DNA of 64,000 nt from Desulfuribacillus alkaliarsenatis (lineage in GTDB: Bacteria > Bacillota > Bacilli > Desulfuribacillales > Desulfuribacillaceae), in the NCBI RefSeq assembly GCF_001730225.1, contig NZ_MIJE01000030.1, positions 204,397 through 268,396 on the forward strand. Direction: 5' to 3'. Position 1 is the first letter of the stretch. Each line of letters begins with the position of its first letter. Made by a program: the position numbers and the translations under genes. Below, piece by piece: positions 44,859 to 53,554 of the stretch. The notes under the pieces were generated by a model that was given only the letters and a program-made list of their open reading frames with translations, made no database searches and was not told the origin of the DNA.

Positions 44859-45461
44859 ATGAAACATATTGAACGGATGACAGAGTTAACAGGGCGTTAT
44901 ACGCTAGACAAATTAGTAGCACTACTACCAACATACCAAAATGCGGGAAATGCCACCGAGGTAATCTGGAGTGATGGAGAGCGCTTAATCATACACAAGA
45001 AGCTTAAATATGTGTTACATGATTTTAAGCGTAAATCTTTATATAACGTAGATTTACTTATGAAGGAGCAGCAAGTGTGCTTTGCTAGAAAGCAGATTTT
45101 ACCTGTACCTATTAGTCCGCGTTGTATTCTAGTGCCAATTAAGTATAGAAAACCTATAGGTGAGAATGATGGAGCTTATGGGTACGTATCAGTGGACTGG
45201 ATAGAGTCAGTAGAAGAGATTAATTCACAAGGTTTAGATTACTCGGTTATCATTCTTAAGGATAATTTAGGGGAGCTATCTACTATCACTAAATCAAGAA
45301 TATTGAAGCAGTTGATAATGATTGTGCAAACCGTGGGACGACAAAGTTTTTCCAATGTCCATGCTAATGAATATTGCAGTGTATATGGCAATGCATATGA
45401 TACTGTACTTGAGAATAAGCGAAATTATGGTGTGCAGGAACTAGTAATATCTATTAAATAG
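44859..45461 (+). CDS. ComK-like protein (tentative)
   Basis: 200 residues from ATG 44859 after GGAGGG. The pattern ARKQILPVPISPRCILVPI, then YGYVSVDWIESV and a closing ILKQL helix, recalls the competence transcription factor ComK (ISP..I..FPT, GWIS..). Length and single-domain build also fit. Key DNA-binding residues cannot be checked by eye, so the call is tentative. If right, it would be the master activator of DNA uptake genes, none of which are in this window. Confidence 0.4.
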   Translation: MKHIERMTELTGRYTLDKLVALLPTYQNAGNATEVIWSDGERLIIHKKLKYVLHDFKRKSLYNVDLLMKEQQVCFARKQILPVPISPRCILVPIKYRKPIGENDGAYGYVSVDWIESVEEINSQGLDYSVIILKDNLGELSTITKSRILKQLIMIVQTVGRQSFSNVHANEYCSVYGNAYDTVLENKRNYGVQELVISIK

Positions 45462-45498
45462 TTAGATTGATAAGCTGTTAAAAACCATTATTATGAAG

Positions 45499-45536
45499 TT
45501 TGATAAGATTTTAAATCGATGTTATAATTGTTATAA
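45499..45536 (+). promoter_or_regulatory. Promoter with overlapping operator for the toxin-antitoxin operon
   Basis: TTGATA (45499-45504), 17 bases, TATAAT (45522-45527). A perfect inverted repeat GTTATAA-ttg-TTATAAC (45520-45536) covers the -10 box, the usual position for binding by an antitoxin that represses its own operon. Confidence 0.75.
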
Positions 45537-45561
45537 CGATTTTGATTAGAGGTGGTATAAT

Positions 45562-45813
45562 ATGAATAATGCAGAGCGGAAGATAACTAAAATAGGAAAT
45601 TCATTTGGCGTGACGATTCCAAATGAATTGTTGAAACAAGCTGGTTTAAAACATGGTGATGATATTCAACTAGAACTAAAAGATGGTGAGATTAAGATTT
45701 CGAAGAGTCGCATGGTTGCTTTGCCTGAAGGGATTTCAGATGACTTTTTTGATGTTTTGAATGAAACTGTATCAGACTATGATCGAACAATTAAAGGCTT
45801 AGTAAAACGATGA
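45562..45813 (+). CDS. AbrB/MazE-type antitoxin
   Basis: 83 residues from ATG 45562 after AGAGGTGG. The N-terminal ~45 residues are a swapped-hairpin SpoVT/AbrB DNA-binding domain (KITKIGNSFGVTIPNELLKQAGL). The C-terminal ~30 residues would wrap the toxin. The stop overlaps the toxin start by four bases (ATGA). The palindrome over the -10 box is its likely binding site. Confidence 0.88.
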   Translation: MNNAERKITKIGNSFGVTIPNELLKQAGLKHGDDIQLELKDGEIKISKSRMVALPEGISDDFFDVLNETVSDYDRTIKGLVKR

Positions 45814-46160
45814 GATATTTGTCAGAGCAAGAGGTTATAGCGATTAACTATTTCTTGATTGAAAGATATTCATCGGGAGAGCAAAAAGGGGTAAAACAAA
45901 CAGTTTTTGGCGCAGATGCTTATGTAGATGTGTTTGAAAAAGGGGCAGCCCTATTTGAATCCATAGCTAAAAATCATTGTTTTCAAAACGCTAATAAGCG
46001 AACTGCCTTTGTGGTACTATTACAATTTCTATCTTATAACGGCTATTATTTCAAAATGGATCAGCAGGCTGCCGAAAACTTTGTGGTAGATGTCGTAAAT
46101 CATAAGTATGATTTCAAAGAAATAGTTAACGTCATCAAAGAAAATTCAAGGGTTAAATGA
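45810..46160 (+). CDS. doc: Doc-type toxin (Fic fold)
   Basis: 116 residues, a normal size for death-on-curing proteins. The active-site motif HCFQNANKRTA matches HxFx(D/N)(A/G)NKR of Doc, which phosphorylates elongation factor Tu in the known phage P1 system. The usual Phd partner is replaced here by an AbrB-type antitoxin, a combination also seen in other Bacillota. Confidence 0.9.
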   Translation: MRYLSEQEVIAINYFLIERYSSGEQKGVKQTVFGADAYVDVFEKGAALFESIAKNHCFQNANKRTAFVVLLQFLSYNGYYFKMDQQAAENFVVDVVNHKYDFKEIVNVIKENSRVK

Positions 46161-46191
46161 AGATATCCAGTGCTATAAGAAAAGAAGCCTT

Positions 46192-46226
46192 AGTTAAAGG
46201 GGGGCGCGTTGCGCCCCCCTTTAACT
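46192..46226. terminator. Strong GC-rich bidirectional terminator hairpin
   Basis: A 16-bp perfect stem with a GTT loop (arm: AGTTAAAGGGGGGCGC) lies between the convergent doc gene and the coiled-coil gene. Its A- and T-rich ends let it act on both strands. Confidence 0.88.
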
Positions 46227-46227
46227 G

Positions 46228-46560
46228 TTATTGCTTGCTTTTTAGTAAAAAAATCTCTTCTTCAGTTTTAGCAATCTTTCCTAGCTGGAAATCAAGCCTA
46301 CGATGGATGGCAGCAATGTCTTCTTTTGTAGCTAATTCTTCTAAGTTTCTTATTACTTGGTTTAGAATCATTTCTTGCTTATCCTCGAGATTCTTGATAT
46401 CAGTTTTCATGTTTGAGATGTCTGTTTTCATGTTTGAGATATCGGTTTTCATGTTTGAGATATCGGTTTTCATGTTTGAGATGTCAGTTTTCATGTTAGA
46501 GATATCAGCTTGCATACCTGTAACAGCATTTAAAATATTTTGCAATATTTCTTCGTTCAA
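46228..46560 (-). CDS. Small heptad-repeat coiled-coil protein
   Basis: 110 residues from TTG 46560, five bases after GGTGGTGA. The middle (~20-55) is a near-perfect heptad repeat (MKTDISN five times), then IKNLEDKQEMIL and a second amphipathic helix. It should form a long parallel coiled coil. It has no signal peptide and no known domain. The repeats come from 21-bp tandem DNA repeats, so length may vary between strains. The opposite-strand frame here is a shadow. Confidence 0.75.
   Translation of the reverse strand: MNEEILQNILNAVTGMQADISNMKTDISNMKTDISNMKTDISNMKTDISNMKTDIKNLEDKQEMILNQVIRNLEELATKEDIAAIHRRLDFQLGKIAKTEEEIFLLKSKQ
46400..46504 (-). repeat. Five 21-bp tandem repeats
   Basis: Units at 46400, 46421, 46442, 46463 and 46484, differing at a few positions, followed by a degenerate unit. 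They encode heptads of the coiled-coil protein. Confidence 0.95.
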
Positions 46561-46767
46561 TTATTTCACCACCTTTGTAACTATTTTCCGAGTTAGCATG
46601 TTTGTTATAACATTTTACCACATATATTAAGGTTGTTCAGCATTTTTTTACGTCGAAAACAAGAACTTATGTTCTGGCAATCCGTACTCAACCGTCAGTT
46701 TTTAAAACTCTATATTACAATTTAACTTGATTTGTCTGTATTCTTTTCGTAACGCGCGAATACAAGG

Positions 46768-46792
46768 GAAGTCGGCTTCTCCACTAGGAGAA
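46768..46792 (+). promoter_or_regulatory. Alternative hairpins over the sigma-factor ribosome binding site
   Basis: TTCTCC-acta-GGAGAA (46777-46792) traps the GGAGA ribosome site of the gene at 46799 in a perfect 6-bp hairpin. GAAG-tcgg-CTTC (46768-46779) shares the CTTC bases, so only one hairpin can form at a time. This could be a translational switch. Confidence 0.5.
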
Positions 46793-46798
46793 AAGTTA

Positions 46799-47446
46799 AT
46801 GAAAAACCATGAAAGCCATGAACATCATGCATATCATGCATATCATGAACATCGTGTAGAGGAGTTTCAACAGCAGTATCAAGTTCAATCTGAGAGTTAT
46901 CATCAATTATTTGAGCAACTGGAAAAGGATTACAAGCCGTTGTTGCAGGGGGCGGTGTATCATTATCGCTTTGCAGGCGAGAGGGAAGATTTGTTGCAAG
47001 TGGCTCGAATCAGCTTCTTCCAAGGGTTATTGCAGTTTAATGGTGGTAGTGGGGTTTACTTTGGTCATTATATTAAGCGTAAAGTATACGGTGATTTGCG
47101 CACTTATACTCGCAGGGAGATGCGAACTAAGGAAAGGGAGCAGCTTGCAGCAGTTGATGAGAAAGGTCAATCTCTGATTGAGACGTTGTTAATGAGTGGC
47201 GACGATGATCATGACAGTGTGGAATGCAACTTAACCTGGCAATCGTTACTTGATTGTCTCTGTTTGTCTGAACAAGACCGTCAGCTTATAGAGTTGATTT
47301 ATCGGATGCAGTATCGCTTTGCTGAGATTGCCCGCTTGTGGAGTATGGATGCAAGCACGATTCGTAAGCGCCATAAGCGAATATTATCTATGAATCTAGC
47401 AAGTCGTTGTCGTGCAACTGGAAATGATATAATATATAGACAATAG
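46799..47446 (+). CDS. Sigma-70-like RNA polymerase factor with His-rich N-terminus
   Basis: 215 residues from ATG 46799, with AGGAGA upstream. Residues 3-17 are His/Glu-rich (HESHEHHAYHAYHEH), which may bind metal. Residues ~45-110 resemble sigma region 2 (REDLLQVARISFFQGLLQFN, FGHYIKRKVYGDLRTYTRR). Residues ~150-205 resemble region 4 with a helix-turn-helix (RFAEIARLWSMDASTIRKRHKRIL). It is followed 22 bases later by the SLH protein operon, so it may control surface genes. No anti-sigma gene is adjacent. Confidence 0.72.
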   Translation: MKNHESHEHHAYHAYHEHRVEEFQQQYQVQSESYHQLFEQLEKDYKPLLQGAVYHYRFAGEREDLLQVARISFFQGLLQFNGGSGVYFGHYIKRKVYGDLRTYTRREMRTKEREQLAAVDEKGQSLIETLLMSGDDDHDSVECNLTWQSLLDCLCLSEQDRQLIELIYRMQYRFAEIARLWSMDASTIRKRHKRILSMNLASRCRATGNDIIYRQ

Positions 47447-47468
47447 TAATTGAAACGAGGGGACTACT

Positions 47469-50021
47469 ATGCTGAAGGTCATTAGAAATAGGGTTGCTAT
47501 CAATCATCTAATCTATATATTAGTAGGTATTGTAGCTTTAACTATGGTTATTGGTAGTGAGGCTGCGACTGCTAAGGAGATGTCAATAGATCAACGAATG
47601 GATGTTGAATTATCTGACCTTCAGTTAGCAGCTTGGGCAGAGCCAGAGATTCGTCAGCTAATCCTGCGAGGAACGATTGGTGGGTATCCGGATGGGACGT
47701 TTCGTCCTAACAATCCGATTCGTAAGGTAGAAGCTATTGTAATGGCTGTGCGTGCCCTTGGCTTGGAGCAAGAGATGGGGCAATTTACCGACTTAAGTGA
47801 CCCATATTTCTATATACTTGAAGGACAGGGATTAGATTGGGCTAAGGATTATTTGCGAACGGCTAGAAGAAATGGTTTAATTCTTAATTATGTAGAAGAA
47901 CTAGATTGGTATGAGCCTGCCAACAGAGCATGGATGGCGCGCTTGATGGTACGGATGATTGGTAAGGTTGATGAGGCGAGGGACAACCAACAACGGCTAT
48001 TTTTCCAGGATCGTCATCAAATACTACCTAATCAACAAGGGTACGTGCAAGTGGTACAGCGGGAACGGTTAATGTCGGGATATCCAGATAATACTTTTAG
48101 ACCGAATGCGACGATGACAAGGGCTGAGTTATCCGTGTTGTTCATGAATTACTTCAACAGCTATATGACGGACTACACACTACATAAGTATAATTATGGT
48201 ACGATTGAAGAATATTTGCCAGCGTCAAGGGAATTGATTGTGCGGACTAGGGAGCAAGGGCTCAAGAAATATACAGTTCACCCTAAAACATTGGTATTCT
48301 TTCTTCCAACGCAGGGTGGAGAAAGGGTAGTTCATAAGCGCAATGTAAGCAATCTACTACCTGGACAATCTATTGATTATTTGTTAGCTGGTAATGAGAT
48401 AGTATATATTGAGCTTCGCAATGAAAATATGCGTAGTCAGCCAAATATTAACCGAGATTTTAATTTTGATATACGCGGAGATATTTATTATGTAGGTTTT
48501 TATAGGGAGCAGGTGCAAGCTAATAACCAAGGCCAGGGAAGTCAACTAGGCACGGTTCGTTTTGAAACGGTAACAGGGGAAAGTCAACAGTACGCGCTAG
48601 CGCAAGGCTATACAGTGACTGATATTAACGGCAATCCAAGCTCACTTAAAAAAGATGCATTATATCGAATGTATTTCTCGCAAATGGAAGATGGCGAGCA
48701 AGTAATCCATCGATTAGTAGAACAAGATGGTAGGCGAACTACATATACGGGTGAGGTGGCTATGGTCAACCCTGTCAATTCTCAGGTGATGGTTCGCCAT
48801 ACTCAGCAGCAGTCAGAGACTTTTCTTATTGCAGATGGGATCAGGTTGACTTTTCAAAGTGGTGAGTATGTCAGGGTGTACGCTTATGGTGATTATATTT
48901 ATAATTGGGAGCGACTGCGTCCTATATCGGATGAGGGTTATTTCTCTAAGTATGATTCAGAGCGACACGAACTATATTTAACGGATCGCTGGGGGAAGGA
49001 ACAGATTTACACCTTGGCTGAGAATATTCAACTGTCAATCCCGCGGGTTTCCCGACCAACGGTAGATGATATTCATGAAGATGATTACGTACGTGTTCGC
49101 TTTGATCGTTATGACCAGAACAGGAATAATAAGTATGACGAAGTAGTGCAAATACAAGTGGTAAATCAATTGATGGGAAGTATAATTACTGCTAATTCAA
49201 GTCGGATTACTTTTGTTGATGAGCATGGTATAGAAAGGATTGCGAGGGTAGCCGATAATGTTGCAGTCACAATACCTGGTAATAGGCAAAGGGCGGAAAT
49301 TCGTGATTTACGTAAACATGACCGTGTACAGCTCCGATTACATCAGGGAAAAGTAGATCAAGTAACTGTTTTTCAGCGAAATGTACAAGAGGGCGTTGTG
49401 TTCGACTTGCGTGTAATTGATACGGGAGAAACGATATTAATTCTAGGAGACCACCCATATAACCAACAGGTATATCTAGTAACTCCTGATACACGGGTGC
49501 AATGGCAGCGCTTTGATAATATATCATTACGGGAAATCTACACGGGCCAACAAGTAAGAGTTTGGTACGACGGGGATGAAGCGACCCATATTGAGCTTGT
49601 TGACAGTGGAACAGTCAAGGGGCAAGTGATAGATTACGCATATCAATCGCTGTGGCTACAGGGGACGCAGACTCCGAGGGTGCGCTTTATGACGACGGAC
49701 AAATTCTCGGATTCAGATTTGAGGGGATATATGGGGCAAATTGTCGAACTGCAATTCCAGGATAGTAGGGTGACAAATATTCGTATATTACCAGAGGATG
49801 CTAGGGAGTATACCCTTATTAGTGTGAGTTTAGATGAGTTGAGTATAAGGGTACGCGCTGATGATGGTAAGCAATTTGTATATTGGTTGCCTGAAGAAAC
49901 GATGCTTATAGATGGTTATCGTCAATCCGTCGAAAAGCTAGAAGGTTTATATAGGCTCAGAAGTAAAGTTGAAGTCGAAGTGGTTAATGGAATGGTGGTA
50001 TCGATAAAAAATGGCTCGTAA
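47469..50021 (+). CDS. SLH-domain surface protein, paralogue of the 1022 gene
   Basis: 850 residues from ATG 47469 after GAGGGGAC. A signal peptide or anchor spans ~15-37. Three SLH-like repeats occupy ~45-245: IGGYPDGTFRPNNP, a diverged middle one, and MSGYPDNTFRPNATMTRAE. The remaining 600 residues are ~75-residue beta-rich units as in the 1022 protein (GTIEEY, GEVAMV, GSIITA, GQVIDY starts). Base composition is by eye less AT-rich than the glycan block. The next gene starts 11 bases before this one ends. Confidence 0.85.
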   Translation: MLKVIRNRVAINHLIYILVGIVALTMVIGSEAATAKEMSIDQRMDVELSDLQLAAWAEPEIRQLILRGTIGGYPDGTFRPNNPIRKVEAIVMAVRALGLEQEMGQFTDLSDPYFYILEGQGLDWAKDYLRTARRNGLILNYVEELDWYEPANRAWMARLMVRMIGKVDEARDNQQRLFFQDRHQILPNQQGYVQVVQRERLMSGYPDNTFRPNATMTRAELSVLFMNYFNSYMTDYTLHKYNYGTIEEYLPASRELIVRTREQGLKKYTVHPKTLVFFLPTQGGERVVHKRNVSNLLPGQSIDYLLAGNEIVYIELRNENMRSQPNINRDFNFDIRGDIYYVGFYREQVQANNQGQGSQLGTVRFETVTGESQQYALAQGYTVTDINGNPSSLKKDALYRMYFSQMEDGEQVIHRLVEQDGRRTTYTGEVAMVNPVNSQVMVRHTQQQSETFLIADGIRLTFQSGEYVRVYAYGDYIYNWERLRPISDEGYFSKYDSERHELYLTDRWGKEQIYTLAENIQLSIPRVSRPTVDDIHEDDYVRVRFDRYDQNRNNKYDEVVQIQVVNQLMGSIITANSSRITFVDEHGIERIARVADNVAVTIPGNRQRAEIRDLRKHDRVQLRLHQGKVDQVTVFQRNVQEGVVFDLRVIDTGETILILGDHPYNQQVYLVTPDTRVQWQRFDNISLREIYTGQQVRVWYDGDEATHIELVDSGTVKGQVIDYAYQSLWLQGTQTPRVRFMTTDKFSDSDLRGYMGQIVELQFQDSRVTNIRILPEDAREYTLISVSLDELSIRVRADDGKQFVYWLPEETMLIDGYRQSVEKLEGLYRLRSKVEVEVVNGMVVSIKNGS

Positions 50022-52110
50022 ACTGCAAGGTATATCCTATAGCAAACTTCGAAAAGAAGTCGTATTCAAATTGTTGACAGTGGTTGTAGTGGCTTTTGCT
50101 ATGCTTGGGGTAATGGGTGCACTAGCTACAGGTGCACAAACATCAAATGTCCTCGCCAATGCACAGCGGAGCTTTGACTCAGAGATACGGCCCAATGCTG
50201 AAAATGTGGTGCGAGTGTTTCTGGACGGTGCTGAGCTTAGCTTTGACGTGCCGCCAGTTATTGTAGAAGGACGGACTTTGGTGCCGATGCGGGCTATTTT
50301 TGAAGCCTTTGGCGCTGAAGTCGACTGGAAGCATGAAACACAGACAGCTACAGCCACCAAAGGTGGTCGAGAGGTTGTAATTACGCGCTATCTCAACACA
50401 GCATGGGTTGATGGTGTAGAAACACACTTAGATGTAGCGGCACGAACGGTGGACAATCGGATGATGGTGCCGTTACGATTTGTATCAGAAACCTTAGGGA
50501 TGCAGGTGCAATGGACAGAACGGGAGCAACGAATTGATTTGTTCACAGCTTCGAGTATTGATGCCAGACTTTCATTCGGACTCCAACCGCCACAGCCGAT
50601 TTATTTTCAATCGAGAAATACGTTCGTGGATATGGTGCCAACTATCTATTATAACCTGGTATTAAGCTTTGATAATCCAAACTCCTGGTCGAACAGGCCG
50701 CTGACAATTCGCACAATTGTCTGGAAGCCTAACGGTTCAATGTTAATGGATTATGTGGGTAATCCGATAGAGATTTCCAGCGGTGCAAGGGAATTTCGTC
50801 ATTACGGCCGTATTCAATATCCAGGGTCTGAACGCAATCAGCCTGGGGTAGCTAATCCAGTACACTGGGATTTAGGCGAATATAGGGTTGAGGTATGGTT
50901 AGATGGAGAACGGACTGCAGCTAATACTTTTACGGTCGTACCTGCAATTAATGACCAGGGAAATACGTCAGCTAATATGTTTAACAGTGGCTTAGTAGCT
51001 AGGCAGGCTGATAGATTTTATGTGGTTGGGGCAAACGGTAGCTTGTATAAAGGGGAAGTTGGACGAACGGAAGTAGAACAATTGACTACTGATCGGGCGA
51101 ACTATATTAACGTACAAGGGCAATGGATTTATTTCATTAACCTTTCGAAGGATCAAGTAATAAGTCGCATTCGCTTTGACGGTAGAAATGATACTAATGC
51201 AAGCAACCCACATCTAATCCGTCGTGGGGAGGCAGAGACGATATCCCATGATGCAGCGGAGCAATTGCTGTTAATAGATGACTGGTTATATTATGTGAAT
51301 CTATCTGACGACAGAAAGCTGTACCGAATAAGGACGGATGGGTCAGAGAGTCAGCTAGTGCTAAACGATTCAATACTTCAATACTACATTCATACTAATC
51401 CGTTCACGCAGGCGAATGAGATTGTATATATAAAGTATGAAGATACCTATAGATATTACATAACACCAGAGGAGCAGCGCAGAAGACAAACAGAGGATAT
51501 ACAACCGTGGGAACGAAGGGAGCATAATGTAGGAATTGGCTCGTTGTACGTGGCAGATTTGAAAACAGATATAGCAGACATGTCAACGAATGAGAGTAAA
51601 AAGCTGTACAATGGTATGGTCACGGGTATGATTGTAGAAGGAACGTACGTATACTTCCTTAAGCCAATTGACAATGGCTGGAATCGACGGGTTTCAGGTA
51701 GGGTAGCAGGGAACTTATATAGGATGGAGTTATCAGATACTGGATCTCAAAAATCTAATGTGGATTCAAATATTTATAAGCCAGAGGCAGTTGCGATATT
51801 GGGAGATAAACAGGTGACGAACTTTTACGTAGATGCTGACATGCTAGTTGTTCAGGACGATCTTAATCGTGGTAGAGTGTGGCATGTCTACACGCCAGAC
51901 GGTGAATATGTCAGAGAAATTCAGACAAATATTACACAACAAGCTGTAGATACAATAGGGGAGTCGTTCTATCAGAATCGCTCAACATTTCCTGTCACTT
52001 ATATGAACCGCATGGATCGCTGGATGTACTACTACGTAGGTGATAAAGATGACAAAATATCAGATAATATGCCATTACGTACTGATGAGCGCTTGATTAT
52101 AGTAAGATAG
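50011..52110 (+). CDS. Stalk-domain (copper amine oxidase N-terminal-like) protein with DUF5050-like propeller
   Basis: 699 residues from ATG 50011, overlapping the SLH gene by 11 bases. A TM or signal segment (~18-45) leads to a copper-amine-oxidase N-terminal-like stalk domain (~65-180; GRTLVPMRAIFEAFGAEVDW and RMMVPLRFVSETLGMQVQW). A Ig-like middle (~190-315) and a beta-propeller-like C-terminal region (~325-690; YVVGANGSLYKG, WIYFINLSKDQVISRI, WLYYVNLSDDRKLYRI) resembling DUF5050 follow. It is a secreted wall-associated protein, probably made together with the SLH protein. Confidence 0.8.
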   Translation: MARKLQGISYSKLRKEVVFKLLTVVVVAFAMLGVMGALATGAQTSNVLANAQRSFDSEIRPNAENVVRVFLDGAELSFDVPPVIVEGRTLVPMRAIFEAFGAEVDWKHETQTATATKGGREVVITRYLNTAWVDGVETHLDVAARTVDNRMMVPLRFVSETLGMQVQWTEREQRIDLFTASSIDARLSFGLQPPQPIYFQSRNTFVDMVPTIYYNLVLSFDNPNSWSNRPLTIRTIVWKPNGSMLMDYVGNPIEISSGAREFRHYGRIQYPGSERNQPGVANPVHWDLGEYRVEVWLDGERTAANTFTVVPAINDQGNTSANMFNSGLVARQADRFYVVGANGSLYKGEVGRTEVEQLTTDRANYINVQGQWIYFINLSKDQVISRIRFDGRNDTNASNPHLIRRGEAETISHDAAEQLLLIDDWLYYVNLSDDRKLYRIRTDGSESQLVLNDSILQYYIHTNPFTQANEIVYIKYEDTYRYYITPEEQRRRQTEDIQPWERREHNVGIGSLYVADLKTDIADMSTNESKKLYNGMVTGMIVEGTYVYFLKPIDNGWNRRVSGRVAGNLYRMELSDTGSQKSNVDSNIYKPEAVAILGDKQVTNFYVDADMLVVQDDLNRGRVWHVYTPDGEYVREIQTNITQQAVDTIGESFYQNRSTFPVTYMNRMDRWMYYYVGDKDDKISDNMPLRTDERLIIVR

Positions 52111-52113
52111 CAG

Positions 52114-52147
52114 AAAAAATCCTGGGAGACTACTCTCAGGATTTTTT
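52114..52147. terminator. Bidirectional terminator between convergent genes
   Basis: AATCCTG...AGA pairs with TCTCAGGATT with a two-base bulge; six As precede and six Ts follow. It serves the 50011 and 52136 genes. Confidence 0.85.
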
Positions 52148-53377
52148 GTAAAGCACTAACCAAGTTTGAAGTAGCAAAGTGATAGCAAATAGTACTGCCA
52201 AGCCCCAACCAGCGAAGGTGGTTAGTGTAATCATGTCTAAACTGGAGTTGGTTGATACTTGATTACCGTTAGGTATTTCAGAATTAGATGTGTTAGCGTA
52301 GTTATCTGTGTTTCCATAGTCTCCAGTATTATCAATCCTTGCTTGCGTGTCGATGTCACTATTAGTATTTGGTTGTGTATCAGTGTCATTGCCATGAATA
52401 GAGTTGCTATTGGAATTACTGTCAGTATTACTATTAGAGATACTGCTGGAGTTGGAAGCAGTATTGTTGGAATTATTATTAGAATTTGAAACGACAGTAT
52501 TATTAGATACAGTATTGTTAGAAGCTGTATTATTAGCAATATTGATGCCAACAAATTGCGAGAATGATTGTTTTAGATTATTAGCACTACTATTCGTGTC
52601 GGTATCGAATTCTACCAATATCTCAACAGGATGATTTCTGGTATTAGCATTAGCTGTTGGGAACATCGTATAGCTTAATGTTTTCGATTCTCCTGGACTT
52701 AGAACAGGGATGCTTTGGATTGGTGTTGATTTTGGTAGGATTACTGTTCCACCATCAACACTTACTCGTATGTTTCTTGCAGCTAATGTACTTGTGTTAG
52801 ACACTGTGAAGCTGATTGTAAAGTCTTGATTTGCACGTATTTCTGCTGTCGGATGCTGAATATTAGTAATATTTAATTGGGCTTGACTCTCTGAAACCGT
52901 CCGCCTTACTACTGGTAGGAAAGCTTGGTATGTGCGACTGTATTGCTGATTGAATTCATCTCTGTATTCGAAGGTTACATCTAAAGTATATATCCCACTA
53001 GAAAGTGTAGGAATCGTAGTAATATCAAAAAATACACTATCGTTATAATGGTTAGGTTTTAGCTCAGATAACTTAAAAGTATCCTTAATTGGCCCCTTCA
53101 TATATATGGCGTGGGGTGAAAAACCATGTAGTCGTACCGTTATATCTTTGGCAGCCATTCCACCAGTATTGTGCAAGTCTAAAAAAATGCGACTAGTCTC
53201 TCCAGAGAAGAGGTTTTGCTGGGGAACGATTGTATTATGCAAGCGGATAATTGGGGGCTCCGCTTTATTGTCATTTATATTGTCGTTTGCTTGGTTGGCT
53301 TCGGCAAGTTGGGGTGCCAGGAAAACTAATGATATTATGAGCAAAAACGGTAATATGATTACTAGCTTGAATCTCAT
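52136..53377 (-). CDS. COG1361-type surface protein with Asn/Ser-rich linker and C-terminal TM
   Basis: 413 residues from ATG 53377. After a signal peptide (to about AEA, residue 27) come two Ig-like repeats (~40-280) closely matching two of the repeats in the 32607 protein (LPKSTPIQSIPVLSPGES / LPKSMPIHTLHTLQAGAS; QSFSQFVGI / HSFSQYVGV). Then ~90 residues rich in Asn, Ser, Thr and Asp form a flexible linker, and a TM helix (LAVLFAITLLLQTWLVLY) ends it. Unlike its paralogue it has no ABC genes beside it. The linker is encoded by degenerate AT-rich repeats. Confidence 0.78.
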   Translation of the reverse strand: MRFKLVIILPFLLIISLVFLAPQLAEANQANDNINDNKAEPPIIRLHNTIVPQQNLFSGETSRIFLDLHNTGGMAAKDITVRLHGFSPHAIYMKGPIKDTFKLSELKPNHYNDSVFFDITTIPTLSSGIYTLDVTFEYRDEFNQQYSRTYQAFLPVVRRTVSESQAQLNITNIQHPTAEIRANQDFTISFTVSNTSTLAARNIRVSVDGGTVILPKSTPIQSIPVLSPGESKTLSYTMFPTANANTRNHPVEILVEFDTDTNSSANNLKQSFSQFVGINIANNTASNNTVSNNTVVSNSNNNSNNTASNSSSISNSNTDSNSNSNSIHGNDTDTQPNTNSDIDTQARIDNTGDYGNTDNYANTSNSEIPNGNQVSTNSSLDMITLTTFAGWGLAVLFAITLLLQTWLVLYKKS

Positions 53378-53464
53378 TTGCGAACCTCCTCAATCTTAAA
53401 AGTATTGCCACAACTATTAATGTAATTGCTTGCTGCGAGTATATACTAATAGTATATACAAAAT

Positions 53465-53487
53465 ACCCACACTGCTCAGGTGTGGGT
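53465..53487 (-). terminator. Hairpin between HD-GYP and COG1361-type genes
   Basis: An 8-bp perfect stem (ACCCACAC / GTGTGGGT, 7-base loop); on the minus strand it is followed by ATTTTGT. It may end transcripts coming from the HD-GYP gene. Confidence 0.6.
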
Positions 53488-53532
53488 TGTTGTTAATAGA
53501 GGTATTATTATGAATTTATGGTTATAGAAGTA

Positions 53533-53554
53533 AAAAATCGCACTTATATAGTGC
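53533..53554 (-). terminator. Terminator at the HD-GYP gene end
   Basis: On the minus strand GCACT-atata-AGTGC is followed by GATTTTTT. The stem starts at the stop codon. Confidence 0.65.

Noticed and set aside
46400..46504. Short direct repeats, considered as a CRISPR array
   Set aside because: The units are contiguous with no spacers, have a 21-bp coding period and encode heptads.
46157..46630. Plus-strand frame of 157 codons opposite the coiled-coil gene
   Set aside because: It is the shadow of the minus-strand heptad-repeat gene, which has a proper ribosome site; its own sequence is a low-complexity repeat of Met/Phe/Val.
46628..46798. Riboswitch upstream of the sigma-like gene
   Set aside because: I could not match it to any known riboswitch consensus (including cyclic di-GMP); only the local alternative hairpins are supported.
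52237..52634. Plus-strand and second minus-strand frames in the Asn/Ser-rich linker
   Set aside because: They are Leu/Ile-rich shadow readings of the repetitive linker of the 52136 protein.
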